A stretch of 64,000 bases of DNA from Clostridiales bacterium (GCA_003150355.1 QAMJ01000023.1:62001-126000), one strand, 5' to 3'; shown: positions 25,518 to 34,323, numbered from the stretch's first letter. The notes: generated from the letters alone by a model not told the origin. Numbers and translations are program-made.

Positions 25518-26030
25518 TCAGACGGACAGGCGGCGCACATAGGGGATAGCGTAGAGCGCCTTGTATGCCGCGATGCCGACGATTATACCAGCCGCGCCCT
25601 GAATGGCGTTGCCGGGGATGCTTGCCGTGGCAGCCATGCCGTAGCCGAGGATGAGGCTTTCATACGCAAAGTACCCGAGCACCATGACTACCTCGCCCGC
25701 GATAGCGGAGACGAGCATCGCGCCGGTCTTGCCGTGCAGCGCCTTGAGAATGAGCGCGGCGGTGAGTGCTGTGAGCCCCTTTATAACGAGCGTGCCGGGA
25801 GCGTAGAACGCATAGCCGAGCAGCAGATCCGCGAGCATCGAGCCGATACCGCCGGCTGCCATGCCGTAGACCGGCCCGAGGAAGAAGGCGCTCAGCAGAA
25901 CGACGCAGTCGCCGAGGTTTATATACCCGTTCGTTGCGGGCATGGGGATATGGATAAGCATCGTTGCGGCGCAGGTCAGCGCGGCAAAGAGTGCGGCGAG
26001 AATAAGTCTGGTGAGTTTATCGTGTTTCAT
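25518..26030 (-). CDS. ECF transporter S component
   Basis: A 170-residue membrane protein with six helices, the usual S-component size. It opens with a short basic stretch and the L-A-A-L-F-A-A-L-T helix that docks to EcfT, then an N-G-Y-I-N-L-G-D loop typical of vitamin-binding S units of the group II type. It would capture a vitamin or precursor and use a shared EcfA/A'/T module encoded elsewhere. The ATG at 26030 follows GGAGGTGC and lies right behind a promoter. The ligand is not assignable. Confidence 0.85.
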   Translation of the reverse strand: MKHDKLTRLILAALFAALTCAATMLIHIPMPATNGYINLGDCVVLLSAFFLGPVYGMAAGGIGSMLADLLLGYAFYAPGTLVIKGLTALTAALILKALHGKTGAMLVSAIAGEVVMVLGYFAYESLILGYGMAATASIPGNAIQGAAGIIVGIAAYKALYAIPYVRRLSV

Positions 26031-26057
26031 GTTGCACCTCCGTGGTTTTATGGTGGT

Positions 26058-26086
26058 AATATAGTCCATAAACTGGATATATTCAA
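26058..26086 (-). promoter_or_regulatory. Promoter of ECF S component operon
   Basis: On the minus strand TTGAAT, 17 bases, TATATT, leaving a leader of only about 20 bases; there is no room for a riboswitch. Confidence 0.65.
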
Positions 26087-26108
26087 GTATCAATTTAATG
26101 CAAAAATA

Positions 26109-26151
26109 CAAGACCAGATGTGCGGCAAAAATGCCGGAGCTGCATCTTGCT
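26109..26151. repeat. Imperfect inverted repeat between divergent promoters
   Basis: AGATGTGC...GCTGCATCT enclosing GGC-AAAAAT-GCC lies between the ECF and phosphoglucomutase promoters and reaches the -35 box of the latter. Confidence 0.35.
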
Positions 26152-26175
26152 TCCACTGCCAACTGATGGTAAAAT
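26147..26175 (+). promoter_or_regulatory. Promoter of phosphoglucomutase gene
   Basis: TTGCTT, 17 bases, TAAAAT with TGg directly upstream (extended -10). Confidence 0.6.
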
Positions 26176-26228
26176 AAATCATAATTGAAAAGAGCGCTTT
26201 GGCGCATAACAGATATGAGGTGAAGATA

Positions 26229-27641
26229 ATGATAAAATTCGGTACCGGCGGCTGGCGAGCCATAATCGCCGATGAATTTACAAAGGAGAACATCCGTCTG
26301 CTGACGGCGGGGCTGTGCGGCCTGATGATAGAGGAAGGACACGCGGGCAAGGAGATATGCGTCGGCTATGACAGGCGCTTTCTGTCAAAGGAGTCCGCGC
26401 ACTGGGCAGCCGAGGTGCTCGTCGGCTACGGGTTCAGGGTGTATATGATAAACCGTTCGTCGCCTACGCCGCTTATGATGTTCGTCGTCAAGACGCATAA
26501 CATGCCATACGGCATGGCCGTTACGGCGAGCCACAACCCCGCAATATATAACGGCATCAAGGTGTTTACTGCCGGCGGGCGCGATGCAGACAAGACCGTC
26601 ACGAATAAAATTGAAGAGCACATCGCGCGCCTTACGCCCGAGGCGGTCAAGAGCGTCGACTATGACACGGCGCTGGCCGAGGGGAAGATCACGGAAAAGA
26701 ATCCCTCAAACGATTATATTGACAGCATCCTTGCCGCGATAGACGTTGAGGCGATAAAGAAGGCGCAGCTGCGCATCGCGCTCGACCCGATGTACGGCGT
26801 GAGCCAGACCTGCCTGAGCATGATACTCATGACCTGCCGCTGCGACCTTGAGATCATCCACGAGCGGCATGACACGCTCTTCGGCGGGAGGCTCCCCGCG
26901 CCGAATGAGGAGACGATGGGGCCGCTCTCGGCGCTCGTGCTCGACCGCTACCGCTGCGACCTCGGCATCGCCACTGACGGCGACGCCGACCGTCTCGGCG
27001 TTATCGACGATGAGGGACACTTCGTCCACCCGAACAAGCTCCTTGTGCTGCTGTACTACTACCTTGTGAAATACCGCGGCTGGACAGGCCCGTGTGTGCG
27101 CAACAACTCCACGACGCATCTGCTCGACCGCGTAGCCGAGGGACTGGGGCAGAAGTGCTATGAGGTGCCGGTCGGCTTCAAGTGGGTCTCGGCGAAGATG
27201 GCGGAGACGGACGCGATAATCGGCGGCGAGTCCTCCGGCGGCCTTGCCGTGCGCGGGCATATCTCCGGCAAGGACGGCATATACGCTGCGGCGCTGCTGG
27301 TCGAAATGCTCGCCGTCACGGGAAAGAAGCTCTCGGAGCTCTACCGCGAGATATGCGGGCTTTACGGTGAGCTCGCCTATGCCGAGGCGTCCTTCACCAT
27401 GACGAACGAGCGCAAGGCGGAGCTTCAGCACTTCCTGTTTGAAGAGCTGCGCAATCCGGACTTTGACGGCGTCGACCACATCAGCCGCGAGGACGGCTGC
27501 AAGGTCTATTTCAAGGACGGCAGCTGGGTCATCTGCCGCTTCTCCGGGACGGAGCCGCTGCTGCGCATGGCAGCCGAGGCCGAGACAAAGGAAAAGGCCG
27601 AGGGATATATCAATACCTGGAAAAAGTTCCTGAGCCTGTAA
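26229..27641 (+). CDS. Phosphoglucomutase/phosphomannomutase family protein
   Basis: A 470-residue alpha-D-phosphohexomutase. The phosphoserine loop T-A-S-H-N-P has S101 as the active residue, the Mg loop D-G-D-A-D-R lies near residue 250, the sugar-selecting G-G-E-S-S-G-G near 335 and the phosphate-binding R-F-S-G-T-E-P near 440. G-E-S-S-G with this length fits glucose 1-/6-phosphate interconversion, which would link glycolysis to glycogen and surface sugars. The ATG at 26229 follows GAGGTG; an in-frame GTG/ATG upstream at 26199 lies within the leader. It is monocistronic. Confidence 0.93.
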   Translation: MIKFGTGGWRAIIADEFTKENIRLLTAGLCGLMIEEGHAGKEICVGYDRRFLSKESAHWAAEVLVGYGFRVYMINRSSPTPLMMFVVKTHNMPYGMAVTASHNPAIYNGIKVFTAGGRDADKTVTNKIEEHIARLTPEAVKSVDYDTALAEGKITEKNPSNDYIDSILAAIDVEAIKKAQLRIALDPMYGVSQTCLSMILMTCRCDLEIIHERHDTLFGGRLPAPNEETMGPLSALVLDRYRCDLGIATDGDADRLGVIDDEGHFVHPNKLLVLLYYYLVKYRGWTGPCVRNNSTTHLLDRVAEGLGQKCYEVPVGFKWVSAKMAETDAIIGGESSGGLAVRGHISGKDGIYAAALLVEMLAVTGKKLSELYREICGLYGELAYAEASFTMTNERKAELQHFLFEELRNPDFDGVDHISREDGCKVYFKDGSWVICRFSGTEPLLRMAAEAETKEKAEGYINTWKKFLSL

Positions 27642-27646
27642 AACTG

Positions 27647-27695
27647 AAAAAATCAACCGGGGTCACTGTGTTCACAGCAGCCCCGGTTGATTTTT
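27647..27695. terminator. Bidirectional terminator between phosphoglucomutase and VanW genes
   Basis: AAAAAATCAACCGGGG and its complement flank a loop, with T run on each strand; it reaches the stop codon of the vanW gene. Confidence 0.9.
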
Positions 27696-29454
27696 AGTTG
27701 TGCTGATAATAGGTGTCCATGGCGTAATTGCCGTTTGAGAGCTTGGAATTCGTGATCTCATCAACAACGATGTTGCCGTCCGCGTCGATGACCTGCCGGT
27801 GCGTCAGCGTCCGGTAGCCGGAGCCGACATCGTCCTCAAAGCCGTAGGTCTCATGCGTGAGCTTTATGGTGTAGCCGTCGCGGTCGGGGTAGGCGGGATC
27901 GATAAACTTGTCAAAGTCGTACACCCAGCTGTAGGAGCTATCAAACTCGACGGGCATATAATCGTCGTCCTCAAGTGTGCCCCATATCTCAAAGGTAAGT
28001 GTGCTCTCTTCGTTATTGAAGATACCGACAAGCTTGATGGGGTAATTGCGGCTGTTCCTGAACTTGAAGTCGATGGAGCGTCCGCCGCCTTCGGGGATCG
28101 TGACCGTCGCGTCGGTGCCCATCTGCATGTAGTTCACGGGGAAGTAGTGGCACTCGCGCTCGACAGTTTCAAGGAAGGAGAAGAGCGTCGCGGCGTACAG
28201 AGTGCTCGACACCTGGCATGCGCCGCCGCCGATCTCGTCCTTGACGTCGCCGTCAACATAGGCGGGAGCGGGCAGGAAGCCGGCCTCCTCGGTACGCTGG
28301 CCGACGACCTCATTATACGAGAACTCATCGCCGGGGTACATTATCATGCCGTCTATCTTCGAGGTCGCAAGCTCAAGATTGCTTCGGCGGTTCTCGCCGG
28401 AGTTGGGGAACTTGGTCGTCATCGTGCCGAGCAGGTCGCGGTAAAGCCTGCCGCGCAGCTCATCGCCCGTGACCTCCGGCCATACGATGTCAAGCGGTAT
28501 CTTGACCTCATCGCCGGGATCGGCGTCGTTCCAGAGCTTCTCGGCCTGACTGACGTCAAACTTGCAGCCGACTATCTCGTCCGTGACCTCGAACTTCCCA
28601 TCATCGGAATAGTATGCGTCGACCGGGTCATGCTCGAGCTCCTTGTGTATCGCGTCAAAGTCCGGGGCGCTGAGCTCCTTGGCAAGCGTCGTATAGCTGA
28701 GCTCCGTCTCGCCCTTTTCAAGCGCGGCGATTATGGAGTCTCTGAAAGCCTCCTTGTCAAACTCTATCTGGTTCCAGCCCTTTTTCATCGTCATCTCTGC
28801 GGCCTTGGCGTCGACGGTGTATTCCTCCGTGCCCATATACTCGTTGACGGCAGCGATGCCCTCATCGATGCAGGAGTCGATATACTCGTTTGAGATATTC
28901 TGGCTTTCAGCGTTGATGTCGACCGCGCCGACAAGCGCCTTGATGTAGGTGAAGAGGTTATCGATAATATTCACGCTGTGGCCGTAAGCATGCGCCGCGC
29001 TGACAGCATCGTCAACGGAGAGCACCGCACCGGCCTTGACGGGGTCGACCTCGAAGCTCTGCCCGCCGAGCGTCGTCACCTTGAGCGGGGTGGACACGCG
29101 CGTCTCCCAGCCCTGCTGAGTGAGCGCGGCTCTCGTCTGCTCGGCGTCGAGCTTGCCGACGGCGATGCTGCCGACATAGACGTTCGGCAGGTTCGCACTG
29201 CTCTGCGTTATCTCATAGCCCGCGAAAACTCCGCCGCCGATGATCGCCAGCAGCAGGACGAGTATCAGCCACAGCGCTGTGCTGCCGCCCTTTTTCCGCT
29301 TCTTTTTCTTTGCCTTGGGCGCGCGGTACTCAGGCTCCGCGCTGACCGCGTCTTCATATATATGCTGCTCCGCGGGTGAGTTGGTGTACTCGTCGTACCC
29401 GGCTCCGTCCATTTCAAATTCATCAGCTTTGCTGCGCATTTTCTTTCTGCTCAT
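27694..29454 (-). CDS. VanW family protein with peptidoglycan-binding domains
   Basis: 586 residues. A cytosolic charged N-terminus with a K/R-rich stretch is followed by one membrane helix (about 60-82), so the rest is outside the cell. Residues 85-350 hold two PG_binding_4-like repeats with V-x-V-G-x-I-x-V-G-K-L-x-x-x-x-A. The VanW domain (about 355-480) includes N-R-x-x-N-x-x-x-A, Y-P-G-D-E-F-S-Y-N and G-G-G-A-C-Q-V-S-S-T-L-Y. VanW proteins occur with vancomycin resistance clusters but here stand alone, as in most Clostridia; a cell-wall role is likely. No vanA/vanB-type genes are in the window. Confidence 0.93.
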   Translation of the reverse strand: MSRKKMRSKADEFEMDGAGYDEYTNSPAEQHIYEDAVSAEPEYRAPKAKKKKRKKGGSTALWLILVLLLAIIGGGVFAGYEITQSSANLPNVYVGSIAVGKLDAEQTRAALTQQGWETRVSTPLKVTTLGGQSFEVDPVKAGAVLSVDDAVSAAHAYGHSVNIIDNLFTYIKALVGAVDINAESQNISNEYIDSCIDEGIAAVNEYMGTEEYTVDAKAAEMTMKKGWNQIEFDKEAFRDSIIAALEKGETELSYTTLAKELSAPDFDAIHKELEHDPVDAYYSDDGKFEVTDEIVGCKFDVSQAEKLWNDADPGDEVKIPLDIVWPEVTGDELRGRLYRDLLGTMTTKFPNSGENRRSNLELATSKIDGMIMYPGDEFSYNEVVGQRTEEAGFLPAPAYVDGDVKDEIGGGACQVSSTLYAATLFSFLETVERECHYFPVNYMQMGTDATVTIPEGGGRSIDFKFRNSRNYPIKLVGIFNNEESTLTFEIWGTLEDDDYMPVEFDSSYSWVYDFDKFIDPAYPDRDGYTIKLTHETYGFEDDVGSGYRTLTHRQVIDADGNIVVDEITNSKLSNGNYAMDTYYQHN

Positions 29455-29492
29455 ATGCTGCCTCTTCCCAAAGTATCTTTTTAGTAAACCGT

Positions 29493-29521
29493 ATTATATC
29501 ATCAGTTTCGGCCTTCATCAA
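29493..29521 (-). promoter_or_regulatory. Promoter of VanW gene
   Basis: On the minus strand TTGATG, 17 bases, perfect TATAAT. Confidence 0.75.
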
Positions 29522-29553
29522 GTATATTATACGGCGGGAAGAAGCAAATCGGT

Positions 29554-30369
29554 TCAGCCTCTGCCGAGATCAAGATATCCTATTTCCTCGGAAAAGGGAT
29601 ATTCATACGGCGGCGTGTCGCTCTCGCGTATCTCAAGGTTCTCTGCGATCTCTTCAAGCGTCTCCATGCTGTCCGTGCCACAGACCTTAACAAGATAGCC
29701 GCGCTCAGGATCGAACATGAAGATGTAGTTTACGGTCCCCCAGCTGCAGAAGTTTTTGCTTTCGGTATAGTCGGAGACTATTTCGGTTATCTCCCAGCCG
29801 TCCCAGTTCTCCTGCTTTACTATTTCCGTTTTGCCGTTGAGCACGCCCTTGGAATTGCCGGTGTTCACATTCGTGGCAGTGATAAGATACGGCATGATGT
29901 TCCCTTTGCCGTCATTGCAGAGGTAATCCGTCCACTCGCCCCTGTAAACTCTGTGAGTAGCGGCGGACGGCAGCCAATTGGCCTTGAACTCCGGGCGGTT
30001 ATAGCTCTCGTCTGGACCCGTGAAGGTCAGCAGCAGACCGGCATCCGGGAAATACAACGTTTTGTCGTTCACTACCTCGCCGTTTTTGTTTATCTCAGTT
30101 ATGTGCCCAGTGACTACTTCGTCCTGATCCTGAACGTCCTGCAAATTCATGTTGTAGCGCACTATCGCGCACGCGGCCGAGCCGAAGAAGGCCGCTATCA
30201 CCGCGGCGAGCAGCAGCGTGCGCACTCTCACGCGGCGGCGCGTGGGCTGAACGCCGATCTTTTTGAGCGTCTTGGCCTTTATGCGCGCGGTAAGCTCCGC
30301 ATCGGATGTGCCGAGCGTGACATTTTCCGGGCAGCAGCCGCTGCACAGCTCGGATATTTTAAGCTTCAT
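29554..30369 (-). CDS. Single-pass membrane protein, probable anti-sigma factor
   Basis: 271 residues: a cytosolic basic N-terminus of about 50 residues, one membrane helix (about 50-70, L-L-A-A-V-I-A-A-F-F-G-S) and an extracytoplasmic domain of about 200 residues with a DUF4367-like V-R-Y-N/E-I-V-S-D-Y pattern. No enzyme motif. Its ATG at 30369 lies 11 bases inside the end of the ECF sigma gene, the usual arrangement for sigma/anti-sigma pairs in Clostridia. The call rests on position and topology, not on a recognised zinc-finger anti-sigma motif. It is last in the operon. Confidence 0.7.
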   Translation of the reverse strand: MKLKISELCSGCCPENVTLGTSDAELTARIKAKTLKKIGVQPTRRRVRVRTLLLAAVIAAFFGSAACAIVRYNMNLQDVQDQDEVVTGHITEINKNGEVVNDKTLYFPDAGLLLTFTGPDESYNRPEFKANWLPSAATHRVYRGEWTDYLCNDGKGNIMPYLITATNVNTGNSKGVLNGKTEIVKQENWDGWEITEIVSDYTESKNFCSWGTVNYIFMFDPERGYLVKVCGTDSMETLEEIAENLEIRESDTPPYEYPFSEEIGYLDLGRG

Positions 30370-30907
30370 TGCCGTACCCCCTCTCCTCAAGATAATATTT
30401 AAGTCTCTGCCGCCCGCGCGCAAGCTTCGTGCGTACGGTTGCGCCGTTCATGCCGAGCGCGGCGGCGATGTCCTCGGTCTTCTGATACAGGAAATAGTGC
30501 CGCTTGAATATCTCGCAGTCCGGTTCGCCGAGCGTGTCCACCGCTTCGCGCGCAAGCTCGCGCAGCTCCAGCGTCAGTATGCCCTCCTCCGGACTGCCGG
30601 CAGCGAGATCAATAATATCATCCTCAAGCGCGCTCTCAATGTGCTTTGATCGCAGCGCGCTCAGTGCCTTGTTGCGCACCACGACGGCGAGGTAACCCTT
30701 GAGCTTTCCCGGCTCGACGGAATCACGGTTATACCAGAGTGCGGCAAAGCAGTCGGACACGGCCTCTTCCACGTCCTCCGCCGGGAGCATCGGGCGCATC
30801 ACGTTCGATGCGATGGCGTAGACATACGGCGTGTACAGATCTATGATCTCCGACAGCGCCGCCGTGCTCCCGCGCTTGAGCTGCCGCAGCAGCTTTGTTT
30901 CGTTCAC
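30359..30907 (-). CDS. ECF-type RNA polymerase sigma factor
   Basis: 182 residues with regions 2 and 4 only. Region 2 includes Y-x-x-Y-V-Y-A-I-A and the A-E-D-V-E-E-A-V-S-D-C-F helix; region 4 includes R-E-A-V-D-T-L, F-K-R-H-Y-F, and the D-I-A-A-A-L-G-M-N-x-x-T-V-R-T-K-L-A-R-G-R helix-turn-helix. The GTG at 30907 is chosen because GAGGTG is 7 bases upstream, inside the end of the lipoprotein gene; the frame is open further but would overlap that gene. It probably directs its own operon through the promoter at 31764-31790. Confidence 0.88.
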   Translation of the reverse strand: MNETKLLRQLKRGSTAALSEIIDLYTPYVYAIASNVMRPMLPAEDVEEAVSDCFAALWYNRDSVEPGKLKGYLAVVVRNKALSALRSKHIESALEDDIIDLAAGSPEEGILTLELRELAREAVDTLGEPDCEIFKRHYFLYQKTEDIAAALGMNGATVRTKLARGRQRLKYYLEERGYGNEA

Positions 30908-30917
30908 ACACGTCACC

Positions 30918-31721
30918 TCATTCCTCAGGCCAGATATGTATATTGAAGCGCAGGAGAAACTGTTCTCCCGGTATCCATACATGGTAAAGCCCGTCCATTT
31001 TATTGCTCAGTCCAAGAAGCTCCTCGGGTGTCGCTGTGACGATGGCGGTAAAAGCCCAGCTATCGCGTCCGTTGTCGATGCTCTTCGCTGACATTACCTC
31101 GGCCTGCACGCCATGTGCGGCAAAGGCCTTGGCGTCACGAAGAGCATATTCAAGGTCAAGCGCCTCGGACAGCGGAAGGTATTCCGACTCGTATGTGTCA
31201 ATGGCCTCCTCCCAGCCATCAGCCTTTTGTACCCATTCGGGGTACTCCTCGGGCAGCTTTTTGAGGAGCTGTTCATCATCAAGCGTCTTTCTGAGCGCGT
31301 CGACGCTTTCGTATTCGGTGAGCGCGTCAGCTCCCAACACCTCCGACAGCGCCATCAGCGCCCGGTCATGGTTCTGAAGCGGGATGTTCCACTTGTCGAG
31401 CCGCTTGTCAGAATTAGAAAACGGCCATCCGTAGACCACAAACTTCACCGGCTGATCCTGCGGCTGCTGCGCGAGCCAGTCGAGACAGTCGGGCGCGGCG
31501 TTATTGCTGAAATAGAAATTGCCGCACTCATCGTACAGAGAGCGCAGAAAGTCCCGTGCGCTGTCGTAGACTTCCGGTTCATCCTCAATGATTTCCGGGG
31601 ACACCGCAGCGTCAGCTTCGTGCGTCGACGGCGCTGCGGCACTGACCGGCTGCGCCGGTGCGCTGCCGCAGCCGCACAGCAGCAGCGCAAGGGCAAGCGC
31701 GATGATGGATACCCGTTTCAT
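30918..31721 (-). CDS. Secreted lipoprotein, function unknown
   Basis: 267 residues. A type II signal peptide ends in the lipobox L-C-G-C (Cys 18), followed by a low-complexity Ala/Pro/Ser/Thr linker and a soluble domain of about 215 residues. The mature part is acidic and Trp-rich, with no family motif I recognise. It is the first gene of the sigma operon, with the sigma GTG 10 bases after its stop. It may be a sensor or a component of the envelope stress response that the sigma factor controls. Confidence 0.75.
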   Translation of the reverse strand: MKRVSIIALALALLLCGCGSAPAQPVSAAAPSTHEADAAVSPEIIEDEPEVYDSARDFLRSLYDECGNFYFSNNAAPDCLDWLAQQPQDQPVKFVVYGWPFSNSDKRLDKWNIPLQNHDRALMALSEVLGADALTEYESVDALRKTLDDEQLLKKLPEEYPEWVQKADGWEEAIDTYESEYLPLSEALDLEYALRDAKAFAAHGVQAEVMSAKSIDNGRDSWAFTAIVTATPEELLGLSNKMDGLYHVWIPGEQFLLRFNIHIWPEE

Positions 31722-31763
31722 AGTAAGTACGCTCCTTTGTGTATTTTTCTTTCTGCTTATATA

Positions 31764-31790
31764 AACGCATCGGGAGCGGAAAATGTTTCA
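31764..31790 (-). promoter_or_regulatory. Candidate ECF-sigma promoter of the lipoprotein-sigma operon
   Basis: On the minus strand TGAAAC followed by ATTT, then CGTT after 17 bases. This matches the TGAAAC...CGT form recognised by ECF sigma factors such as SigW/SigX, and no TTGNNN-17-TATAAT promoter precedes the gene. Confidence 0.5.
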
Positions 31791-31810
31791 TGGAATGGGA
31801 AAAAATTTGA

Positions 31811-31843
31811 AAAAAACTCCCGCTGTGATACACAGCGGGAGTA
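31811..31843 (-). terminator. Terminator of the AEC-MATE operon
   Basis: An 11-base perfect stem (31818-31828 with 31832-31842) followed on the minus strand by seven T. Confidence 0.88.
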
Positions 31844-31850
31844 GACTATA

Positions 31851-33218
31851 TTACGCGGCCTGTTCCATTTTGCCTATTTTGTGCTTCTTGACATAGCGGA
31901 AGTAGATCATATACGCAAGCGAGGTCAGACCCCAGGTGATGGGGTAGGCCACGGCGACGGTGGAGATATCGTTATGCAGCGGCACGATGGTGAATATCCA
32001 CACAACGCGCGCGATGCAGATGCCGACGGCGGTGATGATAAACGGCACGAGCGTATCGCCGATGCCGCGCAGGCTGCCGCTGTACACCTCGACCGGGACA
32101 TACAGCAGGTACCACGGCATGATGTAATAGATTATGCGCATGGCGAGCGCTATAACGTTCTGGTCGGTCGTGAAGATCACAAGGAGGTATTTGCCGAGCG
32201 TCAGGAACAGCGCACTTATCAGAACGGCAAAGACCGAGGTCATTATCATGCAGTCGCGTATGCTCTCGCGCACGCGCTGCATGCTGTTTGCGCCGAAATT
32301 CTGCCCGACGAAGGTCATGACCGCGAGGCCCATCGCGCTGAGCACCAGCCATGTAAAGGCGTCGACCTTGCCCATGGCGACCCATGCCGCGGCAGTGTCC
32401 GTACCGAAGCGGTTGATGGCTGTGAGGATTATCATGTTGGAGATAGAGTAGAGCACTGCCTGAAGCCCAGAGGGCAGGCCGATGTGCACGGTGCGGCGCA
32501 TGATCCGCCAGTCCGTGCGCAGCTTGGAAAGCTCAAGCCTGACGCTCTCCTCGGTCTTCGACCGGGCGAGAAACCAGCATATCATCACTGCGCTCAGCAT
32601 CTGCGAGAGCGCCGTCGCGATCGCTGCGCCCGCGACGCCCATTTTGAATGTGACGACGAACAGCAGGTCGAGCACCACATTTATAAGGCAGCAGGCAATG
32701 AGAAAATACAGCGGGTGCTTGGAATCACCGACCGCGCGCAGGATAGCGGAGCCCATGTTGTAGACCATGCCGGGGATCATCGCCATGTACACCCAGCGCA
32801 TATACACGATGGAGTCGGCCATCGTGTCCTCAGGCGTTTCCATGATGCGCAGCAGCGCAGGCGCTGTGAGGATACCAACAACGGTCATTATGGCGCCGCA
32901 CGCGATGGCGAGGATCATCGCCGTGTGCACCGAGCGCGAGGAGTCCTCCATGTCGCGCGCGCCGTAATACTGCGCGACGATGACGGCCGCGCCAGAGGTG
33001 ACGCCGGTGAAGAAGCCGATAAGCAGATTGAGTATCTGCGAGGACGAGCCGCCGACCGCGGCCAGCGCCTCCTTGCCGACAAAGCGGCCGACAATGACCG
33101 CGTCAACGGTGTTGTAAAGCTGCTGGAAAAATGTGCCGAGGAGCACCGGGAGGAAGAACAGCATCAGCTGCTTCCAGATAACACCCTCGGTGATCCCGTT
33201 ATATTTTGAACTATTCAT
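31851..33218 (-). CDS. MATE family efflux transporter
   Basis: A 455-residue, 12-helix protein of normal MATE length. The N-terminal segment L-F-F-L-P-V-L-L-G-T-F-F-Q-Q-L-Y-N, then D-A-V-I-V-G-R-F-V-G, is the family hallmark, with the related repeat in the second half. It exports drugs or metabolites by Na+ or H+ antiport. The ATG at 33218 follows AGGTGAT. It starts ten bases after the AEC stop and is co-transcribed with it. Confidence 0.94.
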   Translation of the reverse strand: MNSSKYNGITEGVIWKQLMLFFLPVLLGTFFQQLYNTVDAVIVGRFVGKEALAAVGGSSSQILNLLIGFFTGVTSGAAVIVAQYYGARDMEDSSRSVHTAMILAIACGAIMTVVGILTAPALLRIMETPEDTMADSIVYMRWVYMAMIPGMVYNMGSAILRAVGDSKHPLYFLIACCLINVVLDLLFVVTFKMGVAGAAIATALSQMLSAVMICWFLARSKTEESVRLELSKLRTDWRIMRRTVHIGLPSGLQAVLYSISNMIILTAINRFGTDTAAAWVAMGKVDAFTWLVLSAMGLAVMTFVGQNFGANSMQRVRESIRDCMIMTSVFAVLISALFLTLGKYLLVIFTTDQNVIALAMRIIYYIMPWYLLYVPVEVYSGSLRGIGDTLVPFIITAVGICIARVVWIFTIVPLHNDISTVAVAYPITWGLTSLAYMIYFRYVKKHKIGKMEQAA

Positions 33219-33227
33219 TTTTATCAC

Positions 33228-34169
33228 CTATATTACACCAACAGTTTTGAAGATCATTGCCCACAGGAAAAGCGTCAGTGAGCACAGCGCGCTTGTCGCG
33301 ACAACGGCGTTGCCCGCAAGCTTTGCGTCGCCGCCCATCTGCTGCGCCATTGTGAATGAGGCGATCGCTGTGGAGGAGGCAAAAGCTCCGAGGAGTGAGG
33401 CAAACTCCACGCCGCGGAAACCGAGCAGGCACGCAAGCCCCAGCATGACTGCCGGGATGACGATAAGCCGGCCTATCACTATTGCGGACACGGTTTTAAG
33501 ATCGTCCCGCAGGTCGCTGAACTCGAAGAAACCGCCGAGCAGAAACAGCATGAGGGGAGAGGTCGCGTTTGCGAGCTGTGCGGCTGTGTGCTCAAGCCCG
33601 GAGGGCAGCCGCAGCTTCAGCAGCTGGAAGGCAATGCCGATGAAGGTTCCGACTATCATGGGGTTTTTGAGAATGTCAACGATAAGACCGAGCCTGCTTT
33701 TCTTCGCGCCGCCGAAGTGTTCGAGCGTAATGACAGCAAGGATGTTATAGAGCGGGATAACTGTTGCCAGCAGCACAACGACGCAGCCGAAATCCGACCC
33801 GGCGGGCATGAGCTGCTGCGCCAGCGGCAGACCGATGATGACGAAGTTGCTGCGGTAGAGCGCCTGAATAATAACGCCGCGGCGCTCAGGTCGTCGCTCC
33901 GTCCGTTTTACTATCTGCATGCTGACAAACCATTCTGCCAGCACTCCGAGCAGCGCAAAGCACAGGAGCTTTACATTGAACGAGGCTGCAAGGTCGGATA
34001 CATATATATTATAAAAGACCATGACCGGTATAAAATACCGGAAGATCAATCGGTTAAAGCGGAAAACATCCTCACGCTTTATATCGCCCAATCGGCGCGC
34101 CATGTAGCCGAGAGCGATGATAATGAATATCGGAGCAACTGCGTTCAGGCATACGATAAAGTTTTCCAA
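33228..34169 (-). CDS. AEC family transporter (auxin efflux carrier-type)
   Basis: 313 residues with ten hydrophobic helices. It begins L-N-A-V-A-P-I-F-I-I-I-A-L-G-Y, and the second half repeats N-P-M-I-V-G and S-P-L-M-L-F-L-L-G-G-F. Bacterial AEC proteins carry dicarboxylates such as malate or malonate, or amino acids; the substrate is unknown. The start is assigned to TTG at 34169, preceded by GGAGGGA; in-frame ATGs further upstream lie before or within the promoter at 34208-34236 and cannot be in the transcript. First gene of the AEC-MATE operon. Confidence 0.9.
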   Translation of the reverse strand: MENFIVCLNAVAPIFIIIALGYMARRLGDIKREDVFRFNRLIFRYFIPVMVFYNIYVSDLAASFNVKLLCFALLGVLAEWFVSMQIVKRTERRPERRGVIIQALYRSNFVIIGLPLAQQLMPAGSDFGCVVVLLATVIPLYNILAVITLEHFGGAKKSRLGLIVDILKNPMIVGTFIGIAFQLLKLRLPSGLEHTAAQLANATSPLMLFLLGGFFEFSDLRDDLKTVSAIVIGRLIVIPAVMLGLACLLGFRGVEFASLLGAFASSTAIASFTMAQQMGGDAKLAGNAVVATSALCSLTLFLWAMIFKTVGVI

Positions 34170-34207
34170 AGCGTTCCCTCCGATTCTGAAGATTCGCGTT
34201 AAGAGCA

Positions 34208-34236
34208 AGTATACGAGCGAGATATGTAAAAAGCAA
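34208..34236 (-). promoter_or_regulatory. Promoter of AEC-MATE operon
   Basis: On the minus strand TTGCTT, 17 bases, TATACT. It fixes the TTG start downstream. Confidence 0.7.
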
Positions 34237-34323
34237 TCCGGCAGCTCAAAAATCATCGAAATAGCCAAAACCGGCTCGAAACCGCTTCACAGAGTATACA
34301 ACTTTATGGCGTGAAACGGGCAG

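Noticed and set aside
26031..26200. Riboswitch upstream of the ECF S component
   Set aside because: The promoter leaves a leader of only about 20 bases, and no TPP, FMN, preQ1 or THF motif is visible on that strand.
31881..33209. 442-codon plus-strand frame over the MATE gene
   Set aside because: Asp/His/Arg-rich shadow without domain; the minus-strand MATE frame carries family motifs.
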